Origin: an uncultured Rubellimicrobium sp.
GTDB lineage: Bacteria > Pseudomonadota > Alphaproteobacteria > Rhodobacterales > Rhodobacteraceae
Direction: 5' to 3'
Assembly (NCBI GenBank): GCA_902805995.1
Contig: CADCUU010000150.1
Location: 1-6,008, forward strand
DNA: 6,008 nt
The notes beneath the pieces are model-generated. The model made no database searches. It was not told the origin of the DNA and was given only the letters and a program-made list of their open reading frames with translations. Positions 5,838-6,008 of this stretch are shown in pieces. Numbering within the stretch: the first letter of the stretch is position 1; every line of letters starts with the position of its first letter. The position numbers were made by a program, and so were the translations under genes.

Positions 5838-6008
5838 GGCGACGAGATAGGGACTGCGGGGCGCGGGCTCCAGTCCCGGGAGCCGCGGCAAGCGTAGGGA
5901 TTTGGCAGGCGATGGAAATGTCGCCCCTCGTCATAATTGTGTCGCGAGGTCACGACGGGGCGACGTGGCGTTTCCCTTGCCTTCGTCGGGCTAGCTTTCT
6001 TTCCATAG
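5838..6008. other. Non-coding right end, upstream of the hemerythrin gene; no gene recognised
   Basis: These 171 bases hold no recognisable gene. They include the long inverted repeat at 5920-5964 and the most A+T-rich spot nearby (CATAATTG, 5932-5939). CATAAT resembles a plus-strand -10 element, but TTGGCA (5902-5907) is 24 bases away, too far for a -35, so I do not call a promoter. A promoter for the hemerythrin gene and perhaps a divergent gene to the right is expected here. Confidence 0.4.
5920..5964. repeat. Long imperfect inverted repeat (12/13-bp arms, one bulge, 20-base loop)
   Basis: GTCGCCCCTCGT (5920-5931) and ACGACGGGGCGAC (5952-5964) are complementary over 12 pairs with one extra base in the right arm. 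The 20-base spacer contains the A+T-rich CATAATTG. TGTCGC also occurs twice as a direct repeat (5919-5924 and 5940-5945), 21 bases apart, about two helical turns. It may be an operator for the hemerythrin gene or a structured leader. It lacks a following T-run on either strand, so an intrinsic terminator is less likely. Confidence 0.5.

Noticed and set aside
5838..5891. TTG start giving the hemerythrin protein 18 extra residues
   Set aside because: The added stretch is Pro-rich, does not resemble the family, and has no ribosome binding site; the ATG at 5835-5837 fits better.
51..5897. Long open frames on the plus strand opposite the fds, LysR, TRIC and hemerythrin genes (up to about 540 codons)
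   Set aside because: They are low-complexity Ala/Gly/Asp/Glu/Arg-rich translations with no family motif, as expected antisense to G+C-rich genes that rarely contain stop codons in other frames.
5902..5937. Plus-strand promoter TTGGCA ... CATAAT
   Set aside because: The two elements are 24 bases apart, well outside the usual 16-18, and no plus-strand gene is visible before the window ends.

Overview
This is a G+C-rich window (roughly 70% by eye). Every gene I can support lies on the minus strand, so the region reads from right to left. Protein sequences, codon choice and gene content point to an alphaproteobacterium, most likely of the Rhodobacterales (relatives of Rhodobacter, Paracoccus and Jannaschia). 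That placement is inference, because no marker gene is present.

The left 60% is the front of an operon for a soluble, NAD-dependent, molybdenum formate dehydrogenase of the FdsABG type. In transcription order it holds fdsG (NuoE-like [2Fe-2S] subunit, 3157-3615), fdsB (NuoF-like FMN/NADH subunit, 1593-3119), a 71-residue DUF4287 protein (1381-1596), and the first 418 codons of fdsA (Mo-bisMGD catalytic subunit, running off the left edge at base 1). Electrons from formate would pass from the molybdenum site in FdsA through its chain of Fe-S clusters to FdsB/FdsG and then to NAD+. The expected maturation and accessory genes (fdsC and fdsD) would lie beyond the left edge.

Upstream of fdsG is a LysR-type regulator gene in the same orientation (3664-4581), a good candidate for an FdsR-like activator. 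It overlaps by four bases the stop of a TRIC/UPF0126 (YadS-like) membrane protein gene (4578-5204). Before that comes a hemerythrin-domain protein gene (5268-5837). The right end (5838-6008) is non-coding and carries a long imperfect inverted repeat.

The most interesting signals are small. (1) The fdsG-fdsB junction holds a 14-codon reading frame with a near-perfect ribosome binding site. It starts on the fdsG stop codon (ATGA) and stops on the TTG start of fdsB (TTGA), which looks like a translational relay. (2) A perfect dyad of the form ATAG-N7-CTAT (also T-N11-A) sits in the last codons of the regulator gene, where an activator of fdsG should bind. (3) Two further dyads lie between it and fdsG. 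(4) A DUF4287 gene is tightly coupled inside the formate dehydrogenase operon. No mobile element, CRISPR array, tRNA or rRNA was seen, and there is no clear sign of a wholly new system.
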